Of a stretch of DNA of 19,328 nt, positions 7,596 to 14,607 are shown piece by piece. Both the position numbers and the translations under genes were made by a program. The notes below the pieces were generated by a model. The model was not told where the DNA came from and made no database searches. It saw only the letters and a program-made list of their open reading frames with translations. The stretch comes from Pseudomonadota bacterium (GTDB lineage: Bacteria > Pseudomonadota > Alphaproteobacteria > Acetobacterales > Acetobacteraceae): positions 1-19,328 of the forward strand of contig JAKBCJ010000031.1 of NCBI GenBank assembly GCA_021807975.1. Direction: 5' to 3'. Numbering within the stretch: position 1 is the stretch's first letter; the number at the start of each line of letters is the position of its first letter.

Positions 7596-8834
7596 GTGAC
7601 CGTTTTGGTCACCGACGGCGGGCTGCGCGACCTGCTGTCCTCCCGAGCGTTTCTGCGTCTTTGGGCGATCGGCGGCTGCGTCAACACAATGCGGTGGTTC
7701 GAAGTTTTGTCAGCCGCGCTGTTTACCTTGGACGTTACTGGATCGGGTCTGGACGTTGCGATCGTTTCCGCGGCTCGGACAATGCCGATGTTCCTGCTGG
7801 GCGCGTTCTCCGGCGTTGTTACCGAGGCGGTGAACCGCAAGCGCGTGCTGTTCATCGGTCAGATCGTTACCTGCTCCGCATCCACGTCCGTCGCGCTGCT
7901 GGCCTGGACCGGGGTGCTGCGGCCTTGGCACATCGCGGCCGCGGCTTTGGTGGCGGGTGTGGTCTGGTCCACCGACATGGCGACCCGCCGGCGCATGGTG
8001 GGGGAGAGTGTACCGCGCGGTCTGGTATCGCGGGCGCTGGCGTTGGATACGATGTCGAATTCGTTTACCCGGCTGGTGGGGCCGGTTCTGGCGGGGGCGA
8101 TTTATCAGCGTCTGGGCCCGGGCGGGTCGTTCGGGTTCTCGGCTTGTACCTACGCGCTGGCCGCGGTTCTGGCGTCGGGGGTCGATTACCGGCAGGCGGC
8201 ACGGCGGCTGGTGCTGGGCAATGTCGCGCGGGAACTGGCGGAGGGGCTGCGGTTCGTGCGCGGTGACCTGATCATCGGCGGGGTGCTGGCGGTGACGTTC
8301 GCGATGAACCTGCTGGGCTTTCCCTACAGCGCGCTGATCGCGCCGATCGGGCGGGCTATTTTCCGGGTGTCGCCCACGCTGGTGGGGGTGCTGGCGGCAT
8401 CGGAGTCGTTCGGCGCCTTTATCGGCGGGGCGTTCCTGACCACGCGGGAGCCGCGGATCGGCGGCCGGGTGCTGATGGTCGGCGGGTCCATGCTGTTTCT
8501 GGCCTGCGTGGCGGCGATGCCATTGATGCCGGGTTTCTGGCTGGCATGCGGTGTGCTGGCGATCGGCGGGTTCGGGTCGTCGGCGTTTTCCAACATGCAG
8601 ACCTCGCTGATCTTGCTGCATGCGCCGATGGATATGCGGTCGCGGCTGATGGGGCTGCTGACGGTGTGCATCGGGATGGGGCCACTGGGGATTTTGCTGG
8701 TCGGTGGGCTGGCGGCGGTGTTCGGGCCACTGCGGGCGATCGATGTGGTGGCGGTGACGGGGTTTGTGCTGGTGTGCGGGATCGGGGCGGTCTGGAAGCG
8801 GCGGGAGAAGGCGGTTTCCCCGCCTCCCGGTTAG
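7596..8834 (+). CDS. MFS transporter, MFS_3 / EntS-like exporter family
   Basis: The predicted 412-residue membrane protein begins LLSSRAFLRLWAIGGCVNTM and LDVTGSGLDVAIVSAARTM, a pattern typical of the 12-helix MFS_3 group (enterobactin exporter EntS and relatives), and keeps the motif A-like loop EAVNRKRVLFIG. Hydrophobic helices continue to the end with a basic C terminus (WKRREKAV). No ATG exists before the first helix in this frame; the best start is GTG at 7596-7598. An ATG at 7570 opens a different frame of nine codons (MKSIDSAAP) ending in TGA that overlaps this GTG, so either a coupled leader peptide or a one-base frameshift near 7590 is possible. The C terminus is convergent with the TPP enzyme, only 4 bases apart. 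Confidence 0.85.
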   Translation: MTVLVTDGGLRDLLSSRAFLRLWAIGGCVNTMRWFEVLSAALFTLDVTGSGLDVAIVSAARTMPMFLLGAFSGVVTEAVNRKRVLFIGQIVTCSASTSVALLAWTGVLRPWHIAAAALVAGVVWSTDMATRRRMVGESVPRGLVSRALALDTMSNSFTRLVGPVLAGAIYQRLGPGGSFGFSACTYALAAVLASGVDYRQAARRLVLGNVARELAEGLRFVRGDLIIGGVLAVTFAMNLLGFPYSALIAPIGRAIFRVSPTLVGVLAASESFGAFIGGAFLTTREPRIGGRVLMVGGSMLFLACVAAMPLMPGFWLACGVLAIGGFGSSAFSNMQTSLILLHAPMDMRSRLMGLLTVCIGMGPLGILLVGGLAAVFGPLRAIDVVAVTGFVLVCGIGAVWKRREKAVSPPPG

Positions 8835-8838
8835 CGCC

Positions 8839-10527
8839 CTACGGCAACGTCTCCCCGCCCTGGAACTTCCGCCACGCGCTCATCTGCACAGCCGACGTCA
8901 GGCAATGCACCACCACCGGCTTGGTCTTCACCGCGAACGCACGGGCAATCCCCCCGGCGATGTCGGACTCGTCGCGGATGGTGATGCCCTCGGCGCCGAA
9001 AGACCGGCCCCAGGCAGCGAAGTCCGGGTTCGTCAGCCGTGTCGCCTCCATAAATTTCCGTTCCGGATAGCGCACATAGCTGTGCATTCCGATCGTGCCA
9101 TACATGGAGTTGTCGGAGATGATAACGATCGGATTGCAGCCATATTGACAGGCCGTCGCGATCTCGTTCCCCGCCATCAGCGCGCCGCCGTCGCCCATGA
9201 ACGCGACCACCTGCTTGCCGGGCCGGCGCAACCCGCCAGCCACCGCCATCGGCATGCCGGACCCCATCGCGCCGACGACCGAGGACAGGAACTCCTGCCC
9301 CGGCTTGAAGCCGATATACCGGTGCAGATACGATCCAAAGTTCCCCGCGTCCGACGTGATCACCGCGTCATCCGCCAGATGCTTATCCACCTCGCACACG
9401 ATCGCGGCGAAGTTGATGCCGTCGGTTGTCGGCTCCCAGGTCTTTTCCAGCAGCGACAGATGGATCTTGTGCAGTCCATCCACCCAGCCGCGGCGCTTGG
9501 ACGCATCGGCCGGAGTCCGCATCGCCAACAGGCCCTTGAGCACCTCATGCGGATCGCACGGCATGCCCAGATCGACGCGCCACACCCGGCCGACTTCATT
9601 CGGATCGGGCCAGATATGCACCACCGGAAGCTGCGGCTGAGGCGCGGCGGGGAACGTGTAGGACTGGGAGACTGTGTCGGTCAGCCGTTCCCCCAGCGCC
9701 ACGATCAGGTCGGCCTTTTTCATCTCCCCGATCAGTGCCGGCGGGACGCGGATGCCCATGTACCCGCCGTAATTCGGATGACGCGCATCGAACAGTTGCG
9801 GGCGGCGGTGCGTGGGATTGATTGGCAGCACCCATTCCTCCGACAGGCTCTGCAAATCGGCGTACACCGCCTTGTCATGAAGGCTGTCCGCCAGCAACGC
9901 GCCGCCCGCCAGGATCAGCGGGCGTTCGGATTTCGCCAGCATCTCGGCCAGTTGCTGCAAATCCTGTGTACGAGGCCCGGCGACAACGCGCGGGCGGGGC
10001 AGGTTCAGCTCCGCATCCGTTGTCTCATCGAAAATATCCTCCGGCAGGATCACCGCCACCGGCCCCGGCGTGCCAGTCTCGGCAATATGGAACGCCCGTG
10101 CAATGGCCTCGGACGCCTGTTCCGGTTCGTTGACCTCGATCACGCTCTTGGTGATATCGCTCAGCAACTTGGAATAATTCTGTTCCTGCAAGGCCAGACG
10201 CCCGAAATCCTTGCGCTCCACCTGTCCCACCAGCATCACCATCGGGGTCGCGTCATGGAACGCCGAGTGCAGCGACACCATCGCGTTGGACAACCCCGGA
10301 CCGCGCGAGACAATGCACACCCCTGCCCTGTTCCGCAGCCGGCCATCCGCCACCGCCATGAAACCCGCCCCGCCCTCATGCCGGCAAACGATCATCCGGA
10401 TCGAGTTCCGTTCGGTCAGCACGCTGGTCAGGCCGACATAGCTTTCCCCGGGGACGCAGAAGATCTGGTCCACATCGTGGGCTTCCAGGCTGTCGGCCAG
10501 CAGGCGTGCAACGGTGGTCGTGGTCAT
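8839..10527 (-). CDS. thiamine diphosphate-dependent enzyme, acetolactate synthase large-subunit superfamily
   Basis: The 562-residue protein has the three-domain layout of the pyruvate-oxidase/acetolactate-synthase superfamily. The N-terminal pyrimidine-binding domain holds the activating glutamate (CVPGESYVGL, E28) and RHEGGAGFMAVADGRLRN. A middle domain (about 185-335) has the degraded nucleotide-fold motif VALGERLTDTVS. The C-terminal domain has the ThDP/Mg motif MGDGG (445-448) through ISDNS (N473). Such enzymes decarboxylate 2-oxo acids, with or without transfer of the two-carbon unit. True biosynthetic acetolactate synthase is less likely: no ilvH small subunit follows, and the neighbours are catabolic in type. 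AAGGAG 10 bases upstream fixes the ATG at 10527; an in-frame ATG 30 codons earlier overlaps the divergent membrane gene and is unlikely. Confidence 0.88.
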   Translation of the reverse strand: MTTTTVARLLADSLEAHDVDQIFCVPGESYVGLTSVLTERNSIRMIVCRHEGGAGFMAVADGRLRNRAGVCIVSRGPGLSNAMVSLHSAFHDATPMVMLVGQVERKDFGRLALQEQNYSKLLSDITKSVIEVNEPEQASEAIARAFHIAETGTPGPVAVILPEDIFDETTDAELNLPRPRVVAGPRTQDLQQLAEMLAKSERPLILAGGALLADSLHDKAVYADLQSLSEEWVLPINPTHRRPQLFDARHPNYGGYMGIRVPPALIGEMKKADLIVALGERLTDTVSQSYTFPAAPQPQLPVVHIWPDPNEVGRVWRVDLGMPCDPHEVLKGLLAMRTPADASKRRGWVDGLHKIHLSLLEKTWEPTTDGINFAAIVCEVDKHLADDAVITSDAGNFGSYLHRYIGFKPGQEFLSSVVGAMGSGMPMAVAGGLRRPGKQVVAFMGDGGALMAGNEIATACQYGCNPIVIISDNSMYGTIGMHSYVRYPERKFMEATRLTNPDFAAWGRSFGAEGITIRDESDIAGGIARAFAVKTKPVVVHCLTSAVQMSAWRKFQGGETLP

Positions 10528-10615
10528 CTCGGGACGTCTCCTTATCGGGTTGCGGTCACGATAGGATGGTGCATCCAGGGTGACCAGAGCGGCTTGGTCT
10601 GCTAATGGCTGCGAC

Positions 10616-11194
10616 ATGCTCCGATCCCTCTACATCCGCGTCATGGTCTTGGCCTCGTCCCGCAACGCCGCCTGGTGGCTGGCGGCGATTGCCTTTGCCG
10701 AGAGCAGTTTCTTCCCGATCCCGCCGGATGCGCTGCTGGTGCCGATGGCACTGGCGAAACCCCGTTCGGCCTGGACATACGCCGCGATCTGCACCGCCGC
10801 CAGCGTGTGCGGGGGGGCACTGGGATACCTGATCGGTTTCGCCGTGTTCGATCAGATCGCCCAGCCGCTGCTGCACCTGTACGGTTACGGTGCAGCCTAC
10901 GCCGCGTTCCAGGCCAAATTTCAGGAATACGGCCTGTGGATCATTCTGATCAAAGGCCTGACCCCGATCCCCTACAAGATCGTCACCATCGCCGCCGGTG
11001 CCGCGCGCTTCGATTTCGCGTGGTTCATGCTGGCCAGCCTGGCAACGCGCGGCGCCAGGTTCTTCCTGGTCGCCACGCTGCTCCATTTCTTTGGCGATTC
11101 GGTGCGGGTGTTTATCGAACGCCGGTTGACGTTGGTAACCAGTGCCCTGGCCGTGGGCATCCTGGGCGGGTTTTTGGCGCTTAAATTCCTATAA
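10616..11194 (+). CDS. DedA/YqaA-family (VTT domain) inner-membrane protein
   Basis: The 192-residue protein has about five hydrophobic segments and the two hairpin motifs of the SNARE-associated/DedA superfamily: AFAESSFFPIPPDALLVPMAL (residues 26-46), followed later by IKGLTPIPYKIVTIAAGAARF with a conserved Arg in LATRGARFFLV. Members are thought to act as lipid scramblases or proton-linked lipid-carrier transporters in the inner membrane and are needed for membrane homeostasis. The ATG at 10616 gives a compact family-like N terminus; a GTG at 10580 would add 12 residues. It diverges from the TPP enzyme with 88 bases between starts. No partner gene follows: 11195-11309 is non-coding, and the next gene is convergent. 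Confidence 0.85.
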   Translation: MLRSLYIRVMVLASSRNAAWWLAAIAFAESSFFPIPPDALLVPMALAKPRSAWTYAAICTAASVCGGALGYLIGFAVFDQIAQPLLHLYGYGAAYAAFQAKFQEYGLWIILIKGLTPIPYKIVTIAAGAARFDFAWFMLASLATRGARFFLVATLLHFFGDSVRVFIERRLTLVTSALAVGILGGFLALKFL

Positions 11195-11309
11195 CCAGAT
11201 GCCGTAATATAGCCAAATATTTCGACGCAGGAATCCCGTCATCGATCGAACCAATTACTTCCGGCAGACCCCGACCATGTACCCCGGCGGCACAGGCAGC
11301 ACCGCCTTA

Positions 11310-12035
11310 TCAACCAACGTCGCTGCCCGACCGGTGCGCGGCCGCCAACGCGCCCAGACTTAGGAACCGGAAATCGTAATGCACGCCAGCCGCGACCGGG
11401 GCTGTCGCGCCAGACCCGCCGGTTTCATGCCGGCGGTCGATCCAGGCGGAGGTCAGGCCGATAGCCTGCGCCGGGACGTGATCGTGGAACAGGCTTTGCG
11501 CGACGTGCAGGATTTTCCGCTTCGGCACGCCCTGTTCTGCCATCCGGTCGATCAGATAGGCGAAATTGCGCCGATCGGGTTTATAGGACCCAATATCCTG
11601 CGCCGTGTAGATCGCATCAAACGCCACGTCCAGCGCCTGGTTGGTCGCCTGAAAACTGGCGCGATCCACGTTCGACAGGATCGCCAGATGGAAATGCTGC
11701 TTCAGGTAACGCAGCGCCCCGACCGTATCCGGAAACGGCGGCCATGCCGCGATCGAACCGCCGAACGCGGCGTCCTCCGCCGGATCGGCCTCGACATTCC
11801 ATTCGGCGGCGAGTTGCCGATGCACCGCCGCCAGCACGTCGGGATATGCCATATCGGGCGTTGCTTGCTGTTGCCGAGCTTCCAGGCGGGCGAAGGCCTC
11901 TAACGCGGGATCGCGCGATATGGCGGTGCGCGACCGCCGGACAAGCGGCTGCAAGGCGGTCCAAATCCCGCTCTCCCAGTCGATCAGGGTGCCGTAGCAA
12001 TCGAACGACAGCGCATCGAACTCCGAGAGTTTCAC
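11310..12035 (-). CDS. haloacid dehalogenase type II-like HAD hydrolase
   Basis: The 241-residue HAD hydrolase carries all four motifs: nucleophile D12 in LSFDCYGTLIDW, S121 in LAILSNVD, K152 in GSYKPDRRNF, and the acidic motif near D185 (HVAQSLFHDHVPA). The FDxYGTL start plus the YKP motif place it with L-2-haloacid dehalogenases and related phosphatases. The family's usual fourth motif GYxxNDIxGA is replaced by AQSLFHDHVPA, common in the HAD_2 members annotated as haloacid dehalogenase type II, so phosphatase activity is equally possible. Its GTG start overlaps the TGA of otsB (GTGA at 12032-12035), which means translational coupling and the end of the operon that begins at ndufa12. Confidence 0.85.
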   Translation of the reverse strand: MKLSEFDALSFDCYGTLIDWESGIWTALQPLVRRSRTAISRDPALEAFARLEARQQQATPDMAYPDVLAAVHRQLAAEWNVEADPAEDAAFGGSIAAWPPFPDTVGALRYLKQHFHLAILSNVDRASFQATNQALDVAFDAIYTAQDIGSYKPDRRNFAYLIDRMAEQGVPKRKILHVAQSLFHDHVPAQAIGLTSAWIDRRHETGGSGATAPVAAGVHYDFRFLSLGALAAAHRSGSDVG

Positions 12036-12757
12036 GGCAAAGCCTCCCAAGCCCCGCGTGCCGCCGATGCTCGCAGCCATGCGCGAACGCCATCCGGATC
12101 GCGGAATACGGCATCGACCCGGTAGCCGGCGCCGCCGTGGTTTCTGGCTTCCCGCATACCGTCTTCATCGGTTACGTCGTCGCCGATAAAGACCGGCAAT
12201 CGGCCGGCGAAAGGCGGACGCTGCATCAGTGCGATCACCGCCTTGCCTTTATCGGCACCCAGCGGCCGTACCTCCCACAGCATATGCGCCGGATGCAGTT
12301 CGAAGCCCGGGCGGCTGTTCACCAAACCAGCCAACAGGGCGTGAAACTCATCCCCGGCGGCTTGGGCCTGACGGAAATGCAGGGCGAACCCGCGGGCTTT
12401 GCGTTCCAGCAAGGCACCGGGATAGCGGCTGACCGCGGCCTCGGCGGCCTGAAGCCAGGACTCGGGGGCGGATGGCAGGTCGGGGCGCTCGATGGCCTCG
12501 CCGGTCCGGTGCCGGATGGCGCCGCCATGCTCCCCGGCCACGGCACCGGGCGCGTCGCCCAAAAGACGATCGACCGTATCCACCGGACGGCCGGAGACAA
12601 TAGCCAGGGCGCCGCCAAGACTGTCACGCAGGCGTGCCAGCGTTGCCGTTAAGCCGGGAGGGACGACCACGGCATCGGGCGTGGCGGCCAGATCGATCAG
12701 GGTGCCGTCCATATCCAACAGCAGCGCGGCGCGGTGGAAGGGGGGCAGCGGGTCCAT
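12032..12757 (-). CDS. otsB: trehalose-6-phosphate phosphatase
   Basis: OtsB removes phosphate from trehalose 6-phosphate, the last step of trehalose synthesis. This 241-residue protein has HAD motif I LLLDMDGTLIDLAATPD (D15, D17), motif II IVSGRP (residues 53-58), the substrate-cap segment ending FELHPAHMLWEVRP, the K170-x-K172 of motif III (GADKGKAV), and the motif IV cluster FIGDDVTDEDGM (D193, D194, D197). GxHG (GEHGGAI) is also typical of OtsB. It starts 3 bases after the DUF2155 gene and overlaps the HAD gene downstream. The partner synthase otsA, often adjacent, is not in this window. Confidence 0.93.
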   Translation of the reverse strand: MDPLPPFHRAALLLDMDGTLIDLAATPDAVVVPPGLTATLARLRDSLGGALAIVSGRPVDTVDRLLGDAPGAVAGEHGGAIRHRTGEAIERPDLPSAPESWLQAAEAAVSRYPGALLERKARGFALHFRQAQAAGDEFHALLAGLVNSRPGFELHPAHMLWEVRPLGADKGKAVIALMQRPPFAGRLPVFIGDDVTDEDGMREARNHGGAGYRVDAVFRDPDGVRAWLRASAARGAWEALP

Positions 12758-12760
12758 CGC

Positions 12761-13309
12761 CTAACCGCAGCCAGCCACGCTAAGATCGTAGATCGGATTC
12801 TGCATGATGGACACCGAAGGTTCGTTTTCCAGCATCCAGCCGGCAAAGCCAGGTGCGTCTGGATGGCTGTCGGTAACGGTCAGATAGGCGGCGGCATCGG
12901 CGGGCTGGTCCGGCGGCCGTACGACGCAGGCCTTGACAGCAATCGTCAGGGAACCGAACACGACGGACTGGCCGACCGCAATCGTCAGGGTTTCCGTCTG
13001 GGCATCCACCTTGTCCAGCACCCGCACCTTGGCAATCCTGGCCGGAATCCAGACGTTTGGCCGCTCCATCGTCGCCGGGCCGGCGGGCGCGGGAGCGGGC
13101 GTCGCCGGGCCGGCGGGCGCGGGCGTCGGCGCGACGTCGGGCGCGGACGGCTGGTCGCCGGGCAACGGCGGCAGCGGCGCCTGTTGCACGGGGGGCGACC
13201 CGTCCTGCTGCCACTGCTGCTGCAGCGGTGCGGCCTCGCCGGGCGGACGCTGCGCCCAAGCCGGGGCACCGATCGTCAGCCCAATCAGGGCCAACCACAA
13301 CGGTTTCAT
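12761..13309 (-). CDS. DUF2155 domain secreted protein
   Basis: The 182-residue protein has a signal peptide (MKPLWLALIGLTIGAPAWAQ, probable cleavage after AWA), a proline/alanine/glutamine-rich linker (about 21-85) and a C-terminal DUF2155 domain (about 90-182). The domain shows its usual pattern: an LDKVDAQTETLTIAVGQ strand, FGSLTIAVKACVVRPPDQP, GWMLENEPSVSIMQNP and YDLSVAGC; the two cysteines C128 and C181 may pair. Its function is unknown; DUF2155 genes commonly sit beside ndufa12 and mlaD in alphaproteobacteria. The start overlaps the stop of the 73-residue gene upstream (ATGA), and otsB follows after 3 bases. The linker contains a duplicated 24-base unit. Confidence 0.88.
   Translation of the reverse strand: MKPLWLALIGLTIGAPAWAQRPPGEAAPLQQQWQQDGSPPVQQAPLPPLPGDQPSAPDVAPTPAPAGPATPAPAPAGPATMERPNVWIPARIAKVRVLDKVDAQTETLTIAVGQSVVFGSLTIAVKACVVRPPDQPADAAAYLTVTDSHPDAPGFAGWMLENEPSVSIMQNPIYDLSVAGCG
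13070..13123. repeat. tandem duplication (24-base identical unit, 30-base period) in the DUF2155 linker
   Basis: The unit at 13070-13093 recurs exactly at 13100-13123. On the coding (minus) strand it gives two copies of the peptide PAPAGPAT, so the copy change keeps the frame. It lies in the low-complexity linker between the signal peptide and the DUF2155 domain and could vary in copy number between strains. Confidence 0.85.
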
Positions 13310-13527
13310 CCGGCGGTCCGGCGGGGCGAAACCAGACCGGCCACGACATCGGCCAGGATCTGGCGCATGGCATCCTCGTTGACGCCCATCAGCACAGCAT
13401 CTTCGAACGCATCCTGCAGCACTTGCGACAGTTCCAGGTAATTTTCAGTGAGCATCTTCAGTTTTTCGCGGCAACCGACCGCGTTGCCGTCCAGGCCCGG
13501 CCATTGACCCGGGGGCGGCGGGATCAC
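13306..13527 (-). CDS. small conserved-looking protein of unknown function (73 aa)
   Basis: I do not recognise this protein. It reads as a mostly helical cytoplasmic peptide with a proline/glycine-rich start (MIPPPPGQWPG), one cysteine (C19) and a central amphipathic stretch LTENYLELSQVLQDAFEDA. It is very likely real because its ATG overlaps the mlaD stop (ATGA at 13524-13527) and its TGA overlaps the DUF2155 start (13306-13309), an arrangement expected of a translationally coupled gene. Position suggests a link with MlaD or DUF2155, possibly in envelope maintenance; that is inference only. Confidence 0.7.
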   Translation of the reverse strand: MIPPPPGQWPGLDGNAVGCREKLKMLTENYLELSQVLQDAFEDAVLMGVNEDAMRQILADVVAGLVSPRRTAG

Positions 13528-14063
13528 TTACCCAACGGCGGCAACGCACCGCCAGCCGCCCCCGTGCCGCTGCTTTTGGGCTGGTCGCCGCCGTCCTTGC
13601 CGTCTTTCGGCCCGTTCAGGCTGGTGACACTGAAGATGAACTTGCCCAACAGGTCTTCCAGGCTGATCGACGACTGCGTAATGGTAATTCTCTGGTTCGG
13701 CCGCAGATCAGTCTCCGACCCGCCCGGCGACAACGAGATATACTTGCCGCCCAGCAGGCTTTCGCTGGCGATGGCCGCGCCGGTGTCCTTCGGAAGCTGA
13801 AGGTCGTCGCGAACCGTCAGGGTCACCACGGCACTGAACGTCTTGGGATCGATGCGCTCATCGGTCACGGTGCCAACCTTAACGCCCGCGATGCGGACAT
13901 CGCCGCCGACATTCAGGCCATCGATATGATCGAACTGGGCCGTCAGCGGATAGCCGGCGCCGGACGAGCGGCCGGAATGCCCGACCGCATAGCCGAGAAA
14001 AGCCATGGCCACAACCAGAACAGCCGCCCCGGTCAGGGTCTCCGCTACGCCATGGCGCGCCAT
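13524..14063 (-). CDS. mlaD: MlaD-like lipid-transport substrate-binding protein (MCE domain)
   Basis: MlaD is the membrane-anchored MCE-domain component of the Mla phospholipid transport system, forming a hexameric ring in the periplasm above the MlaFE ABC transporter. The 179 residues show one N-terminal transmembrane helix (about 10-28), then the MCE domain (about 38-116) with YPLTAQFDHIDGLNVGGDVR, IAGVKVGTV and SLLGGKYISLSPGG, then a ring-pore helix region (SISLEDLLGKFIFSV) and a flexible Gly/Lys-rich tail. I chose the ATG at 14063 because upstream codons overlap ndufa12 in another frame. The genes for MlaE, MlaF, MlaC and MlaB are not here, so it must work with components encoded elsewhere. 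It lies 7 bases after ndufa12. Confidence 0.93.
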   Translation of the reverse strand: MARHGVAETLTGAAVLVVAMAFLGYAVGHSGRSSGAGYPLTAQFDHIDGLNVGGDVRIAGVKVGTVTDERIDPKTFSAVVTLTVRDDLQLPKDTGAAIASESLLGGKYISLSPGGSETDLRPNQRITITQSSISLEDLLGKFIFSVTSLNGPKDGKDGGDQPKSSGTGAAGGALPPLGK

Positions 14064-14070
14064 CGCGTTA

Positions 14071-14424
14071 CTAACTCGGTGTCCAGGCTTCGTAATCGCC
14101 CGCGGCCCTGGCGCGATGACCACCCTGGTAGTCATGACCGGGCGGACGATAACTGAGCGCGGTACCGGTCGGATTGGCCAGATGGGGCTTCTGCCACGGC
14201 TTGCGGCCCGCGGCCGGCAACGGCGCGTCGGTGGTGTAATGCAGCCATGCGTGCCACTCCGGCGGAACGGAACTGGCGTCCGCCACGTCGGCGTAGGACA
14301 CCCAGCGGCGGTTGCGCTCGCTACCAGGGCGCTGGCGCTTTTCCTCGAAATACACATTGCCCGCGGCGTCGCTGCCGACCTGGCGACCCTTGAGCTTGGT
14401 GAAAAGCCATGTTCCGATATTCAT
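14071..14424 (-). CDS. NDUFA12 (B17.2)-family NADH:ubiquinone oxidoreductase accessory subunit
   Basis: This 117-residue protein matches the bacterial homologue of the mitochondrial complex I accessory subunit NDUFA12. Features are the start MNIGTWLFTKLKG, VGSDAAGNVYFEEK, the central NRRWVSYADVADASSVPPEW HAWLHY-type block (residues about 38-63) and the C-terminal GTALSYRPPGHDY. NDUFA12 sits at the matrix/cytoplasmic arm of complex I and assists its assembly in alphaproteobacteria. An in-frame stop three codons before the ATG at 14424 fixes the start. It heads the minus-strand chain running down to 11310; the 183 bases upstream hold a long inverted repeat and are shared with the divergent NrdJ-derived gene. 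Confidence 0.93.
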   Translation of the reverse strand: MNIGTWLFTKLKGRQVGSDAAGNVYFEEKRQRPGSERNRRWVSYADVADASSVPPEWHAWLHYTTDAPLPAAGRKPWQKPHLANPTGTALSYRPPGHDYQGGHRARAAGDYEAWTPS

Positions 14425-14521
14425 AAGGCATCATATACGCAGGCCCGCCGGTTTGGTCCAGCCACCGCGGTGCATTGCGGCCGTGTTCGTTCCACCGCAC
14501 CGCATTTTTCCGGTCATCCGA

Positions 14522-14558
14522 AGTTATCCCCAACATTTTGGGCCCAATGGGGATAACT
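14522..14558. promoter_or_regulatory. perfect 11-bp inverted repeat in the divergent promoter region
   Basis: The arms AGTTATCCCCA (14522-14532) and TGGGGATAACT (14548-14558) are perfect reverse complements, separated by a 15-base spacer that itself contains the palindrome TTGGGCCCAA. Each arm contains TTATCCCCA, one base from the DnaA box TTATCCACA. The site is 98 bases upstream of the ndufa12 ATG and 50 bases upstream of the NrdJ-derived ATG, a fitting place for an operator. There is no following T-run, so a terminator is unlikely. The binding factor is unknown. Confidence 0.6.
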
Positions 14559-14607
14559 GACACAAAATAGGCTACCCGGCCGATACCGAGTTTCATAACA
14601 TCCGCGC

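Noticed and set aside
8764..10605. 613-codon open frame on the plus strand opposite the TPP enzyme
   Set aside because: It has His/Arg/Gln-rich composition typical of an antisense shadow, and the opposite strand encodes a complete enzyme with ThDP motifs and a good ribosome site.
11195..11309. Non-coding gap between the DedA-like and HAD genes
   Set aside because: I looked for a terminator or small RNA; only a weak GGCGG/CCGCC pair near 11287-11307 without a T-run is present, so no feature is claimed.
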